From JBMOGA01 sp049318625 (lineage in GTDB: Bacteria; Pseudomonadota; Alphaproteobacteria; Rhizobiales; Hyphomicrobiaceae), in assembly GCA_049318625.1 (NCBI GenBank), contig JBMOGA010000053.1:1-27645 (forward strand): a DNA stretch of 27,645 bases. The letters are read 5' to 3'. A program made the position numbers and the translations under genes. The notes beneath the pieces are model-generated. The model saw only the letters and a list, made by a program, of their open reading frames with translations. It was not told where the DNA came from and ran no database searches. Within the stretch, counting starts at the first letter, position 1; every line of letters starts with the position of its first letter. This document shows positions 16,695 through 23,708 of the stretch, piece after piece.

Positions 16695-17420
16695 ATGCGC
16701 ATCCATGTCGTGAACCCGAACACCACCGTCGCGATGACTGAGACGATCGCCCGCGCAGCCCGCGCCGTCGCGGCCGCCGGCACCGAGATCGAGGCGGCCA
16801 CCTCATCGACCGGTCCCGTCTCCATCGAAGGCTATTACGACGAGGCGCTCTGCCTGCCCGGCCTTCTGCTCGAGATCCGCAAGGCGGAGGCGCGCGGTGT
16901 CGATGCCCATGTCGTCGCCTGCTTCGACGATACCGGCCTCGACGCGGCCAGACAGATGGCCGCGGCGCCCGTCGTCGGCATCGGCGAGGCGGCGTATCAC
17001 GCCGCGACGCTCATCGCGCATCGTTTCACCGTCATCACCACGCTCTCGCGCTCCATCCAGCCGCTCGAGCACAACCTCGCCAAGTATGGCTTCGCGCGTC
17101 GGGGCACGGTGCGCGCCGTCGAGATTCCCGTACTCGGATTGGAGTACACGGGCCTCGCGCGCGCCCGGATCGGCGCCGAGATCGCCCGTTCCCTGAAAGA
17201 AGACCGCGCCGAGGCCATCGTGCTCGGCTGCGCCGGTATGGCGGAGCTGGCGGCGCAACTCGCGTCGGACCATGGTTGCCCGGTGATCGACGGCGTGAGC
17301 GCTGCGGTGAAGCTCGCCGAGATGCTGGCGGCGCTCGGACTCAAGACATCTAAACTCGGCTCCTACCAGTCCGGTCCGCCGAAAAAGCTGACGGGACCCA
17401 TCGCCGGCCTGATGGCGTGA
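16695..17420 (+). CDS. Asp/Glu/hydantoin racemase family protein
   Basis: 241 residues, the normal size for HyuE-type hydantoin or allantoin racemases. The N-terminal NPNTT motif (8-12) and both catalytic cysteines are visible: Cys76 in ACFDDTGL and Cys179 in LGCAGM. These enzymes racemise hydantoins or related amino acid derivatives by a two-cysteine mechanism without cofactor. The start at 16695 has AAGGGA upstream and lies 13 nt after the ATPase stop, so the gene is very likely the last of the ABC operon. That suggests the importer brings in a chiral substrate such as a hydantoin, ureide or amino acid derivative. Some family members have other roles, so the precise reaction is open. Confidence 0.88.
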   Translation: MRIHVVNPNTTVAMTETIARAARAVAAAGTEIEAATSSTGPVSIEGYYDEALCLPGLLLEIRKAEARGVDAHVVACFDDTGLDAARQMAAAPVVGIGEAAYHAATLIAHRFTVITTLSRSIQPLEHNLAKYGFARRGTVRAVEIPVLGLEYTGLARARIGAEIARSLKEDRAEAIVLGCAGMAELAAQLASDHGCPVIDGVSAAVKLAEMLAALGLKTSKLGSYQSGPPKKLTGPIAGLMA

Positions 17421-17426
17421 CGCCTC

Positions 17427-17969
17427 TCAACTCTCCTCGATAACCACGTCGGCGGCCTGCAGGCGGCGAAAGAGGTCGCGCCGCCGTCTCACCGGCCACC
17501 AGTCGTAGAGGAACGTCTCGATCGGCTTCCAGTTGGCGACCCAACCGACGATGATGAGGCTCTCCTGGATGATCTGCGCCACCGGTCCTTGGCCGAGGGT
17601 GGAGCGCGTCAGCTGGCTGGCGAACAGACACGCGATCAGCAACGGGGCGCCGACCATCAGATAGCGCCGCCCGACCCAGAACAGATCCCGCAGGTTCCGC
17701 TCTTCCTCCGCCGCGCGTCGCGCAAAATGATTGGCGGACGCCGCGGCAAGGCCGCGCTGGCGCGCCTTCTCGGCCTCGGCGGGCGGCAGATGCACGACGA
17801 TACGCAGCGCGGGGGCATCCGGCAGTTCGCGGGCCCAGCCGACGATGTGCGCCTCCGCATCATCGTCGAGATCGCGCTCATGGAACGGCGATGGATCGAG
17901 CGAGTTGAACAGCTGCGCCAGTTCGCGAACGCGAACCTCGATCAGCGCGGGTGGCGGCGTGTCGGCCAT
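17427..17969 (-). CDS. Conserved hypothetical protein with two C-terminal membrane helices
   Basis: 180 residues, last gene of the minus-strand operon. The first 90 residues look soluble (conserved-looking VRVRELAQLFNSLDPSPFHERDLDDDAE) and are followed by a charged Ala/Arg/Glu-rich helix (about 64-96). Two hydrophobic segments lie near 103-122 and 133-152, and the tail is basic (WWPVRRRRDLFRRL). I recognise the N-terminal pattern only as a conserved alphaproteobacterial hypothetical family and know no function. The ATG at 17969 begins the soluble part and lies 20 nt after the cupin stop; the ribosome binding site is poor, so translation may depend on the upstream gene. Its stop is 6 nt from the converging racemase gene. 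Confidence 0.75.
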   Translation of the reverse strand: MADTPPPALIEVRVRELAQLFNSLDPSPFHERDLDDDAEAHIVGWARELPDAPALRIVVHLPPAEAEKARQRGLAAASANHFARRAAEEERNLRDLFWVGRRYLMVGAPLLIACLFASQLTRSTLGQGPVAQIIQESLIIVGWVANWKPIETFLYDWWPVRRRRDLFRRLQAADVVIEES

Positions 17970-17989
17970 CGGGGCCCCGCGTGCACCGG

Positions 17990-18385
17990 CTACCCGTCGA
18001 CCACCGGCGAGGTGATGACCAGGAACACGAGGTCGGTGAGGCCGGAGTTCTGGATCAGATGCTCGACACCCGGCGGCAGGAACACGACGTCGTGGCGGCG
18101 CAGCAGATGGTTCTTGCCGGCGATCTCGATCAGGCCCTCGCCCTCGAGCACGTGATAGATCTGCTCCTGGGTCGAGTGGGTGTGGCGGGCGACATACGCC
18201 TTCGGCTGGTAGCAGGAGATCCGGTAATCGAGGTGCTTCGAAAGCGCCGAGTCCGGCGTCACCAGCGGCTTCGAAAGAGCGCCACCGAAATGGTTCGGAT
18301 ACTCGAGCCACGGCACCTCGGCGATATTGCGCACGATGGCCTCGTAGCGGTTTGGCTCGGGCAAGCGTTCGTGTGAGCGGTCCAT
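17990..18385 (-). CDS. Cupin domain protein
   Basis: 131 residues, a single cupin barrel. Cupin motif 1 contains His68, His70 and Glu74 (HTHSTQEQIYHVLEGEG), and motif 2 contains His109 (PPGVEHLIQN). Together they form a complete 3-His/1-Glu metal site, so this is probably a metal-dependent isomerase, dioxygenase or decarboxylase, or a ligand-binding protein, rather than a degenerate cupin. The ATG at 18385 has GGAG 8 nt upstream and lies 28 nt after the epimerase stop in the same operon. The reaction cannot be named; neighbours suggest a sugar-like or dicarbonyl intermediate. Confidence 0.88.
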   Translation of the reverse strand: MDRSHERLPEPNRYEAIVRNIAEVPWLEYPNHFGGALSKPLVTPDSALSKHLDYRISCYQPKAYVARHTHSTQEQIYHVLEGEGLIEIAGKNHLLRRHDVVFLPPGVEHLIQNSGLTDLVFLVITSPVVDG

Positions 18386-18413
18386 GGCCAGTCTCCGTGG
18401 TTGTCGTTTGGAT

Positions 18414-19361
18414 TCAACCCTTGCCGGTCAGCAGCAGATCGATCCAGGCGTTGAGACCCGTCTCCATGGTCCAACGCGGCTTGTAGCCGAGCTCGCGTTT
18501 CGCCCGCTCGATCGACAAGGCGCCCTTCTTCACGGACTCGGTGCCGTCGACGAAGCGCAACGGACCGGGCCCGTAGGAGATGTCGGCCTTGGGCAAGCGG
18601 GCCTTGATCATCCGGACCACATCGCCGAACGAGACCGCGACGCCGGTCGTGATGTGATAGGCGTCGAAGGCGTGCCGCTCCTTGTCGAGGGCGAGCAGAA
18701 CACCTTGCACCACGTCGTCGATATGTACCTGGTCGACCGCATAGCCGGCGCCGCCCGGAAGATGCAGGGACCGGCCCTGGATGGCGGCATCGAGGAGATT
18801 GCGCGGCGCCCTGGGGCGCGGGAAGTACGGTCCGTACACCCAGCAGGTGCGGGTATGGATGCACTCGAGGCCATAGCTGGCGGCGTAGTCGCGGCACATC
18901 TGCTCGACCACGAACTTCGAGATTCCGTAGGGCTTGGTCGGCAGACAGCGGTGGTCCTCGTCGATCGTATCGGCGAGGAACGGCCCGTAGATTTCCTCCG
19001 AGCTGATGTTCACCATCCGCTTGATGCCGAAGAAGCGCATGGCCTCCAGCAGGTTGACAGTGCCCTCCACATTGACGCGGAACGTGCCGACCGGCGACGC
19101 GACGGACGCCGGCACGCCGACGAGCGCGGCGCAATGGAGCACCTTGTCGGGCTTACCCTCCTTGATGAGACGAACCAGCAGCGGCCACTCGGTGATTTCG
19201 CCCGCTGTGAACGAAAGCCCCCGGTTGGCCGCCACCAGCTCCTGCAGGCGCTGGCCCGCCACGATGTCGGTCGCGATCACCTCGTCGCCGCGCGCCAGCA
19301 GCGCCTCGGTGGCCGCCAGGCCGATGAAGCCGTTTGCGCCTGTGACGAGAATGCGGGCCAT
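18414..19361 (-). CDS. NAD-dependent epimerase/dehydratase (extended SDR)
   Basis: 315 residues, the typical length of extended short-chain dehydrogenases. The nucleotide motif TGANGFIG is at 7-14. The catalytic residues are Ser120/Ser121 in NISSEEIYG, with Tyr145 and Lys149 in YGISK. Substrate-side features (FPRPRAPRNLL, VDQVHIDDVV) follow the GalE/UDP-sugar epimerase pattern, but many relatives act on non-nucleotide substrates. It may oxidise, reduce or epimerise a hydroxyl group in the pathway. The start at 19361 has GGAG about 8 nt upstream and lies 33 nt after the ThDP enzyme's stop. Confidence 0.9.
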   Translation of the reverse strand: MARILVTGANGFIGLAATEALLARGDEVIATDIVAGQRLQELVAANRGLSFTAGEITEWPLLVRLIKEGKPDKVLHCAALVGVPASVASPVGTFRVNVEGTVNLLEAMRFFGIKRMVNISSEEIYGPFLADTIDEDHRCLPTKPYGISKFVVEQMCRDYAASYGLECIHTRTCWVYGPYFPRPRAPRNLLDAAIQGRSLHLPGGAGYAVDQVHIDDVVQGVLLALDKERHAFDAYHITTGVAVSFGDVVRMIKARLPKADISYGPGPLRFVDGTESVKKGALSIERAKRELGYKPRWTMETGLNAWIDLLLTGKG

Positions 19362-19394
19362 GGAGACACTCCGTGCCAGGTTGGAGCTGTGGGG

Positions 19395-21173
19395 TCAGCG
19401 GACGACAGGCTTGCCGTACACGGGCTCCTTGTGCGGGATCGGCGGCAGCGCCCACGTTCCGGTGGCCGGCGGGCGGACGTTGGCGTCGACATGGACATCG
19501 AGCAGGCACGGCTTGTTGAGCTTGATGGCGTGCTCGAGCGCGCTCTTGAAGTCCTCGGACTTGGAAACCGTGATGCCTTCCACGCCGCACGCCCGCGCCC
19601 AGGCCGCGAAGTCCGGATTGTACGGCTTGTTGTTCGGACCCTGATAGAACGCGGTGCCGATCTCGCGGCCCGCGAACAGGCCGTGTTGGATGTCGCGGAT
19701 GGCACCCCAGGCGAAGTTGTTCCACACCACCCAGATCGCCGGGATGTCGTACTCCACGGCCGTGCACAGCACGTGCGGCACCATCGTGAACCCGCCGTCA
19801 CCGCACACCGAGATGCAAGGACGGTCGGGCGCCGCGAGCTTGGCACCGAGAATGCCGCTCGGCCCGAAGCCCATGCCGGAGAAGCCCCAGGTGTTGAGCA
19901 TCGTTTGCGGGCGGCGCGCGTTCCAGAACTGCATGAACCAGTTGTGGTGCACGCCGGAGTCGAGCGACAGGATTGCGTCGTCAGGCAGCACCGACTGCAG
20001 GTCGGCGACGACGCGCTCCGGCCGGATCGGCGAGGTGTGCAGATCGAAATTCGGCCGGGTGAACGCCTCCCACTCTTTACGCCACGCCGCAATCTCGGCG
20101 TGCCAAGCGCTGTTGTGGCCGCCCTTGCGCAGGTGCCGGCCCTCGATCTCGGCGAGCAGCTGGCGCAGGTAGACGCGGGCATCGGCCAGAATGCCGAGGT
20201 CAGGCACGTAGTTGCGCCCGAGCTCGCCGTGGTCGACATCGACGTGGATGAGTTTCGAGGTCGGGAAGTTCCAAGAATAGCCGGGCAGCCACGACGAAGA
20301 CGAGCGGTCGTCGAAGCGCGCGCCGATCGCCAGCACGACGTCGGCATAGCGTCCGGCCTGGTTCGCGGGGAAGGCGCCGTTGCGGCCGATGAAGCCGAGC
20401 GACAACTCGTCCGTCATATCGAGGCAGCCCATGCCGTTGGGCGAGCTGATGACCGGGATCGACAGCCATCGGGCAAGCGCGGTCAGTTCGGGGCCGGCCT
20501 CCGAAAGCGTCACGCCATGACCGATGAAGAGAACCGGGCGCTTGGCGGCGAGCAGCATGTCGACCGTCGCCGAGACGTCCTCCGGGGAGGCGCCGCTGCG
20601 CCGCAGATTGAAGCCGTCCCATACCGGCTCGTGCGCGACTTCGGCTTCCTCCTGGAACACGTCGAACGGGATGTCGAGGTTGACGGGTCCCGGCCGTCCG
20701 CTGGTCATGGTGGTGACGGCCTGACGCATCATCAGCGGCAGCTGCTCGACCCGGGTCGGCTGGAAGGCGCGTTTGACGACCGGCCGGACGACATTGGGGA
20801 AGTCCGCCTGATAGTGCCGGTTGATCTCCTGGAACGGGCTGCGATTGAACTGCGACGTCGGCACGTTGGCGGTGATCGCCAGGAACGCCGACGAGTCCGT
20901 CTGCGCGACCGCCAGTGCCATCACCAGATTGGCCGAGCCCGGACCGCACGACGTCAGCGTCGCCACCGGCTGGTGCTTCACGCGGAAGTACGCATCGGCC
21001 ATGTGGCCGGCCGTCTGCTCGTGCCGCGGCGAGACCAACTTGATCTTGTCGGTGGCCTTGTAGAGTTCGTCGAGCAGACCGACGTTGCCGTGCCCGCAGA
21101 TCCCGAACACGTAGGGGATCTTCTCGCGGACGAGAAAGTCGACGATGTATTCAGCGCCCTTCATACGAGGCAT
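19395..21173 (-). CDS. ThDP-dependent enzyme, acetolactate synthase/IolD-like
   Basis: 592 residues with the three-domain layout of the family: N-terminal Pyr domain, central domain, C-terminal PP domain. Catalytic Glu52 is in SPRHEQTAGHMADAY. The ThDP-Mg motif runs from GDG at 458-460 to Asn485-Asn486. The early GHGNV (27-31) is reminiscent of IolD (trihydroxycyclohexanedione hydrolase) rather than of biosynthetic acetolactate synthases, and no small regulatory subunit gene is nearby. It is therefore more likely catabolic: decarboxylation or C-C cleavage/ligation of a 2-oxo acid or diketone. An aldehyde dehydrogenase in the divergent operon could use its product. The start at 21173 has AAGGAG 8 nt upstream. 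Confidence 0.88.
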   Translation of the reverse strand: MPRMKGAEYIVDFLVREKIPYVFGICGHGNVGLLDELYKATDKIKLVSPRHEQTAGHMADAYFRVKHQPVATLTSCGPGSANLVMALAVAQTDSSAFLAITANVPTSQFNRSPFQEINRHYQADFPNVVRPVVKRAFQPTRVEQLPLMMRQAVTTMTSGRPGPVNLDIPFDVFQEEAEVAHEPVWDGFNLRRSGASPEDVSATVDMLLAAKRPVLFIGHGVTLSEAGPELTALARWLSIPVISSPNGMGCLDMTDELSLGFIGRNGAFPANQAGRYADVVLAIGARFDDRSSSSWLPGYSWNFPTSKLIHVDVDHGELGRNYVPDLGILADARVYLRQLLAEIEGRHLRKGGHNSAWHAEIAAWRKEWEAFTRPNFDLHTSPIRPERVVADLQSVLPDDAILSLDSGVHHNWFMQFWNARRPQTMLNTWGFSGMGFGPSGILGAKLAAPDRPCISVCGDGGFTMVPHVLCTAVEYDIPAIWVVWNNFAWGAIRDIQHGLFAGREIGTAFYQGPNNKPYNPDFAAWARACGVEGITVSKSEDFKSALEHAIKLNKPCLLDVHVDANVRPPATGTWALPPIPHKEPVYGKPVVR

Positions 21174-21249
21174 CCCGAGTTCTCCTTGTCGACCTGACGC
21201 CGCGGCGCCGGTTGTCTGGAATTGCGATTAAGGCGCGTCGGCGGCGCCC

Positions 21250-21921
21250 TCATACGGCGTTGGCGACCTGTTGGTAGACGAGCTGATAGCGCCCGGTCGT
21301 CGCCTCGCCGATCACGTCGGCCGGCAGCGCGGCGGCGAGTGCCGGCATCGCGTGGTCGGCGCCGCTCGCCTCGACCATCAGCGCGAAGCCGGGGTAGGGC
21401 TCGCTGGTGTTGGCCCTGAGCTCCTTCTCGCGGGAGCGGTGGGTTGTGACGTCGGCGTCGACGCGCCAAGTCTCGACCGTCAGAATGCCGTGCATGCGCA
21501 CGAGGCGTCCGGCGGCGTGAATGAGATGCTGCTCCAGTCGCTCCGCAGCCTCGCCCGCGCGTTCGGCGAAGCGCAGTGTCGTGAGGAACCCGCCGTCCAT
21601 GCCGCCGGTCCGCGCCACTACCCGGAACGCACCGCGGACGGTGTTGCGGTAGTGCGGAAAGATGCCCTGTGCGACCGGGCTCGGATTGTTCAGGGCGGCG
21701 AGATAGGGCTCGCTGGCCAGGACCGCCGGCTCGGTGACGTCGTAGCGGCTCAGCAGCTGCGGGCCGGCCTCCAGGTTCACGTAGCGGCGCGCCCGCAGGA
21801 AGCCACGGATGGTCACCCGCTCGTCGTGGTGCTCGCGATTGTACCAGTCCTCGATCTCGCGCACGTGCCCCTCGGCCACGCCGTGCCAGACCCCGAGTGC
21901 ACCTTTTCCTCTCAAGCTCAT
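21250..21921 (-). CDS. EthD-like dimeric alpha-beta barrel protein, probably duplicated
   Basis: 223 residues. The N-terminal half (HVREIEDWYNREHHDERVTIRGFLRARRY) has the W-x-x-x-H-x-x-E-R pattern of ferredoxin-fold, EthD-like small proteins. The second half (about 108-223) has similar length and ends in a strand-like GRYQLVYQQ, which suggests an internal duplication. Relatives are found in aromatic or ether degradation operons, often as small enzymes or isomerases of uncertain role. I cannot assign a reaction. The ATG at 21921 has GGGGAGGG 8 nt upstream. It lies 21 nt after the flavoprotein gene's stop and 76 nt before the ThDP gene. Confidence 0.75.
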   Translation of the reverse strand: MSLRGKGALGVWHGVAEGHVREIEDWYNREHHDERVTIRGFLRARRYVNLEAGPQLLSRYDVTEPAVLASEPYLAALNNPSPVAQGIFPHYRNTVRGAFRVVARTGGMDGGFLTTLRFAERAGEAAERLEQHLIHAAGRLVRMHGILTVETWRVDADVTTHRSREKELRANTSEPYPGFALMVEASGADHAMPALAAALPADVIGEATTGRYQLVYQQVANAV

Positions 21922-21942
21922 CTCAAATCCCTCCCCGCCTGG

Positions 21943-23490
21943 TCACGACGCCATCGCCACAGTGGGCGCTGACGCCGTCGCGAGCGCCGCGTGCCGCCCT
22001 GCACGTCGTCCCGATACGAACGCCCAGGCCAGATGATGGCCGTGGCCCTTCAGAAGCAGTCCGCCTTGACCGGTAGAGCCCGCCGCATAGAGACCCGGCA
22101 CCGGTCGGTCGGCCTCGTCGAGCACCCGGTGCAGGTTGTCGACCGCGAGGCCGCCCTCGGCATGCACGAACACGGACCGCACCGGCCCGAGCAGCACATA
22201 GGGTGGCTCACTGAGCTCCGGCAGCGGCGGCGCATTGGTGCCACGCTCTGCGCCGGCACGTTTCGCCCGCTCCGCGTTGCAGGCCGTCACCGTCTGCTCG
22301 AGCGCCGCGCGTCCCGCGCCGATCCGGTCGGCGAGTTCGCCGAGCGTCGCGGCCTGCTGGTAGACGTCCGGCCGATTGCGACGGTAGTCGGCGAGATAAG
22401 CGTAAGCGATGCCCGGTGCGGTCGAGATGAAATTCGGCCAGGCGGAGAACGATCGCCCGATCCGCCCGTCGATCAGAATGTAGGCGGTGCTCTCCGGCTG
22501 ATCGGGAATCGCGAAGGCTGGCGCATCCATCTCGTCGGCGAACCGGCGGCCGTCGCGATTGATCAGGATGGCGCCCTGCTGGAACAGAGTGGGCGAGGGC
22601 GCGAGCGCTGTCGTGAGGAAGCTCATCACGAACGGTCTCAGGATCGCATCCGGCATGTGGTCGAGCGACCACGCCATGAATTCGGCGAGCCACGTCCACG
22701 GTGGCATCCGACCGACCAGCGGCTGCGATTTCGGCGGTATGAAGCGGATCTCGGGGCCGAGCGCCAGATCGCCGTTGAGCACACGGCCGCCCACCGCCAT
22801 CCCGAGCGTCTGGCCGTCGCCGGTAGCGGTCAGGTTGACGGCCGACACTTTGGCTTCCCGCTCGCCCATGTAGCGGCGCTTGAGCTCGGGCGAATTCGTG
22901 AAGTCACCGGCCGCGAGGATGACCCCGCCGCGCGCCCGGTAGCGGCGAACGCCCGGCCCGCCCGCACACTCCACGCCGACAATGCCGCCGTCTTCCTTGA
23001 TGAGCTGTGCGACCCGCGCCCCGGTCTCGATGCGAACGCCCGCGCGCCGTGCCGCCCGGCCGAGGTGATAGACGTAGGCCTTGGAATTCGGCAGCACGTT
23101 GTGCATCCGCGGCTGGCGGTGCGGCGGCTCCGGCATCGGGCCGTAGAAGCGCAGACCGTGATCGAGCAGCCAGCGGAACGTCTCCGGCATCTCGTCGCAC
23201 AGGATGCGCCGCAGCTCGTTGTTCTCGCGGGCATGAAGCGGGCCGGCGAACCCCGGCATGTCGTCGAAATGTCCGTCGGGCCCGTCCTTGATGCCCTTGG
23301 CGATCTGATGCGGCGTCGCGGTCGCGCTGACCGACCCGATCGACCAGCTCGTCGAGCCGCCGAGCGCCTCGTTCTTCTCGACGAGCAGCACGTCACGGCC
23401 GAGCCGACGCGCCTCGATGGCCGCCGCGAGCCCCGCGCCACCGCCACCGACGACGATCACGTCATAGGTTGAATCGGCAGCCCCCGTCAT
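21943..23490 (-). CDS. FAD-binding dehydrogenase, fumarate reductase/3-ketosteroid dehydrogenase type
   Basis: 515 residues, the normal size for this FAD_binding_2 family. The N-terminal motif GGGGAGLAAAI (15-25) is followed by VEKN at the end of the second strand and by GGSTSWSIG. The C-terminal GLYAAGSTGQGGLLLKGHGHHLAWAFVSGRRAGRHAA is the closing FAD/active-site block of KstD- and fumarate-reductase-like soluble flavoproteins. It probably desaturates a C-C bond next to a carbonyl or reduces an enone. First gene of the six-gene operon. The ATG at 23490 gives the best N-terminus, but GGAG sits only one base before it; GTG 23514, eight codons up, is an alternative without a good site. Confidence 0.88.
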   Translation of the reverse strand: MTGAADSTYDVIVVGGGGAGLAAAIEARRLGRDVLLVEKNEALGGSTSWSIGSVSATATPHQIAKGIKDGPDGHFDDMPGFAGPLHARENNELRRILCDEMPETFRWLLDHGLRFYGPMPEPPHRQPRMHNVLPNSKAYVYHLGRAARRAGVRIETGARVAQLIKEDGGIVGVECAGGPGVRRYRARGGVILAAGDFTNSPELKRRYMGEREAKVSAVNLTATGDGQTLGMAVGGRVLNGDLALGPEIRFIPPKSQPLVGRMPPWTWLAEFMAWSLDHMPDAILRPFVMSFLTTALAPSPTLFQQGAILINRDGRRFADEMDAPAFAIPDQPESTAYILIDGRIGRSFSAWPNFISTAPGIAYAYLADYRRNRPDVYQQAATLGELADRIGAGRAALEQTVTACNAERAKRAGAERGTNAPPLPELSEPPYVLLGPVRSVFVHAEGGLAVDNLHRVLDEADRPVPGLYAAGSTGQGGLLLKGHGHHLAWAFVSGRRAGRHAALATASAPTVAMAS

Positions 23491-23708
23491 GCTCCGGCAC
23501 CGGCCAAGCAACACGAAGGTTGCGCGGATGGACGCTCAGATCCCACAGCGTTTCCCCTGGCATTTTGTTCTTGTGAGGCGTGTAGCGGCGACGACGCGAG
23601 CTTATTTTCACTATTTGCGAAGTCAACCCAAATTGTGAGATGGTTGGGCTTCGCCAGCGGCGCGCCACCGGCGTCGCGTCAATGGTCGCAGGCCGAGGGA
23701 GACAGGAT
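23491..23708. promoter_or_regulatory. Divergent control region of flavoprotein operon and aldehyde dehydrogenase
   Basis: An imperfect inverted repeat occupies 23617-23654: outer arms GCGAAG/CTTCGC and inner arms CAACC/GGTTG, with a small asymmetric bulge. A weak minus-strand promoter candidate is TTGACT (23626-23621), 16 nt, TAAGCT (23604-23599), which would put the repeat over its -35. The 9-mer TATTTTCAC at 23603-23611 recurs in the operator region of the last gene (26070-26078). An IclR regulator is encoded downstream and is the natural candidate to act here. No clear plus-strand promoter is visible. Confidence 0.45.

Noticed and set aside
18384..21197. Very long plus-strand open frame (937 codons) opposite the epimerase and ThDP genes
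   Set aside because: It is antisense to two genes with intact catalytic motifs, is Arg/Gly/Val/Asp-rich without any domain, and reflects the GC-rich third-position bias.
23640..23708. Upstream start for the aldehyde dehydrogenase
   Set aside because: The extra 23 residues are Arg/Gly-rich, unlike the family, and overlap the inverted repeat; GGGAG supports 23709.
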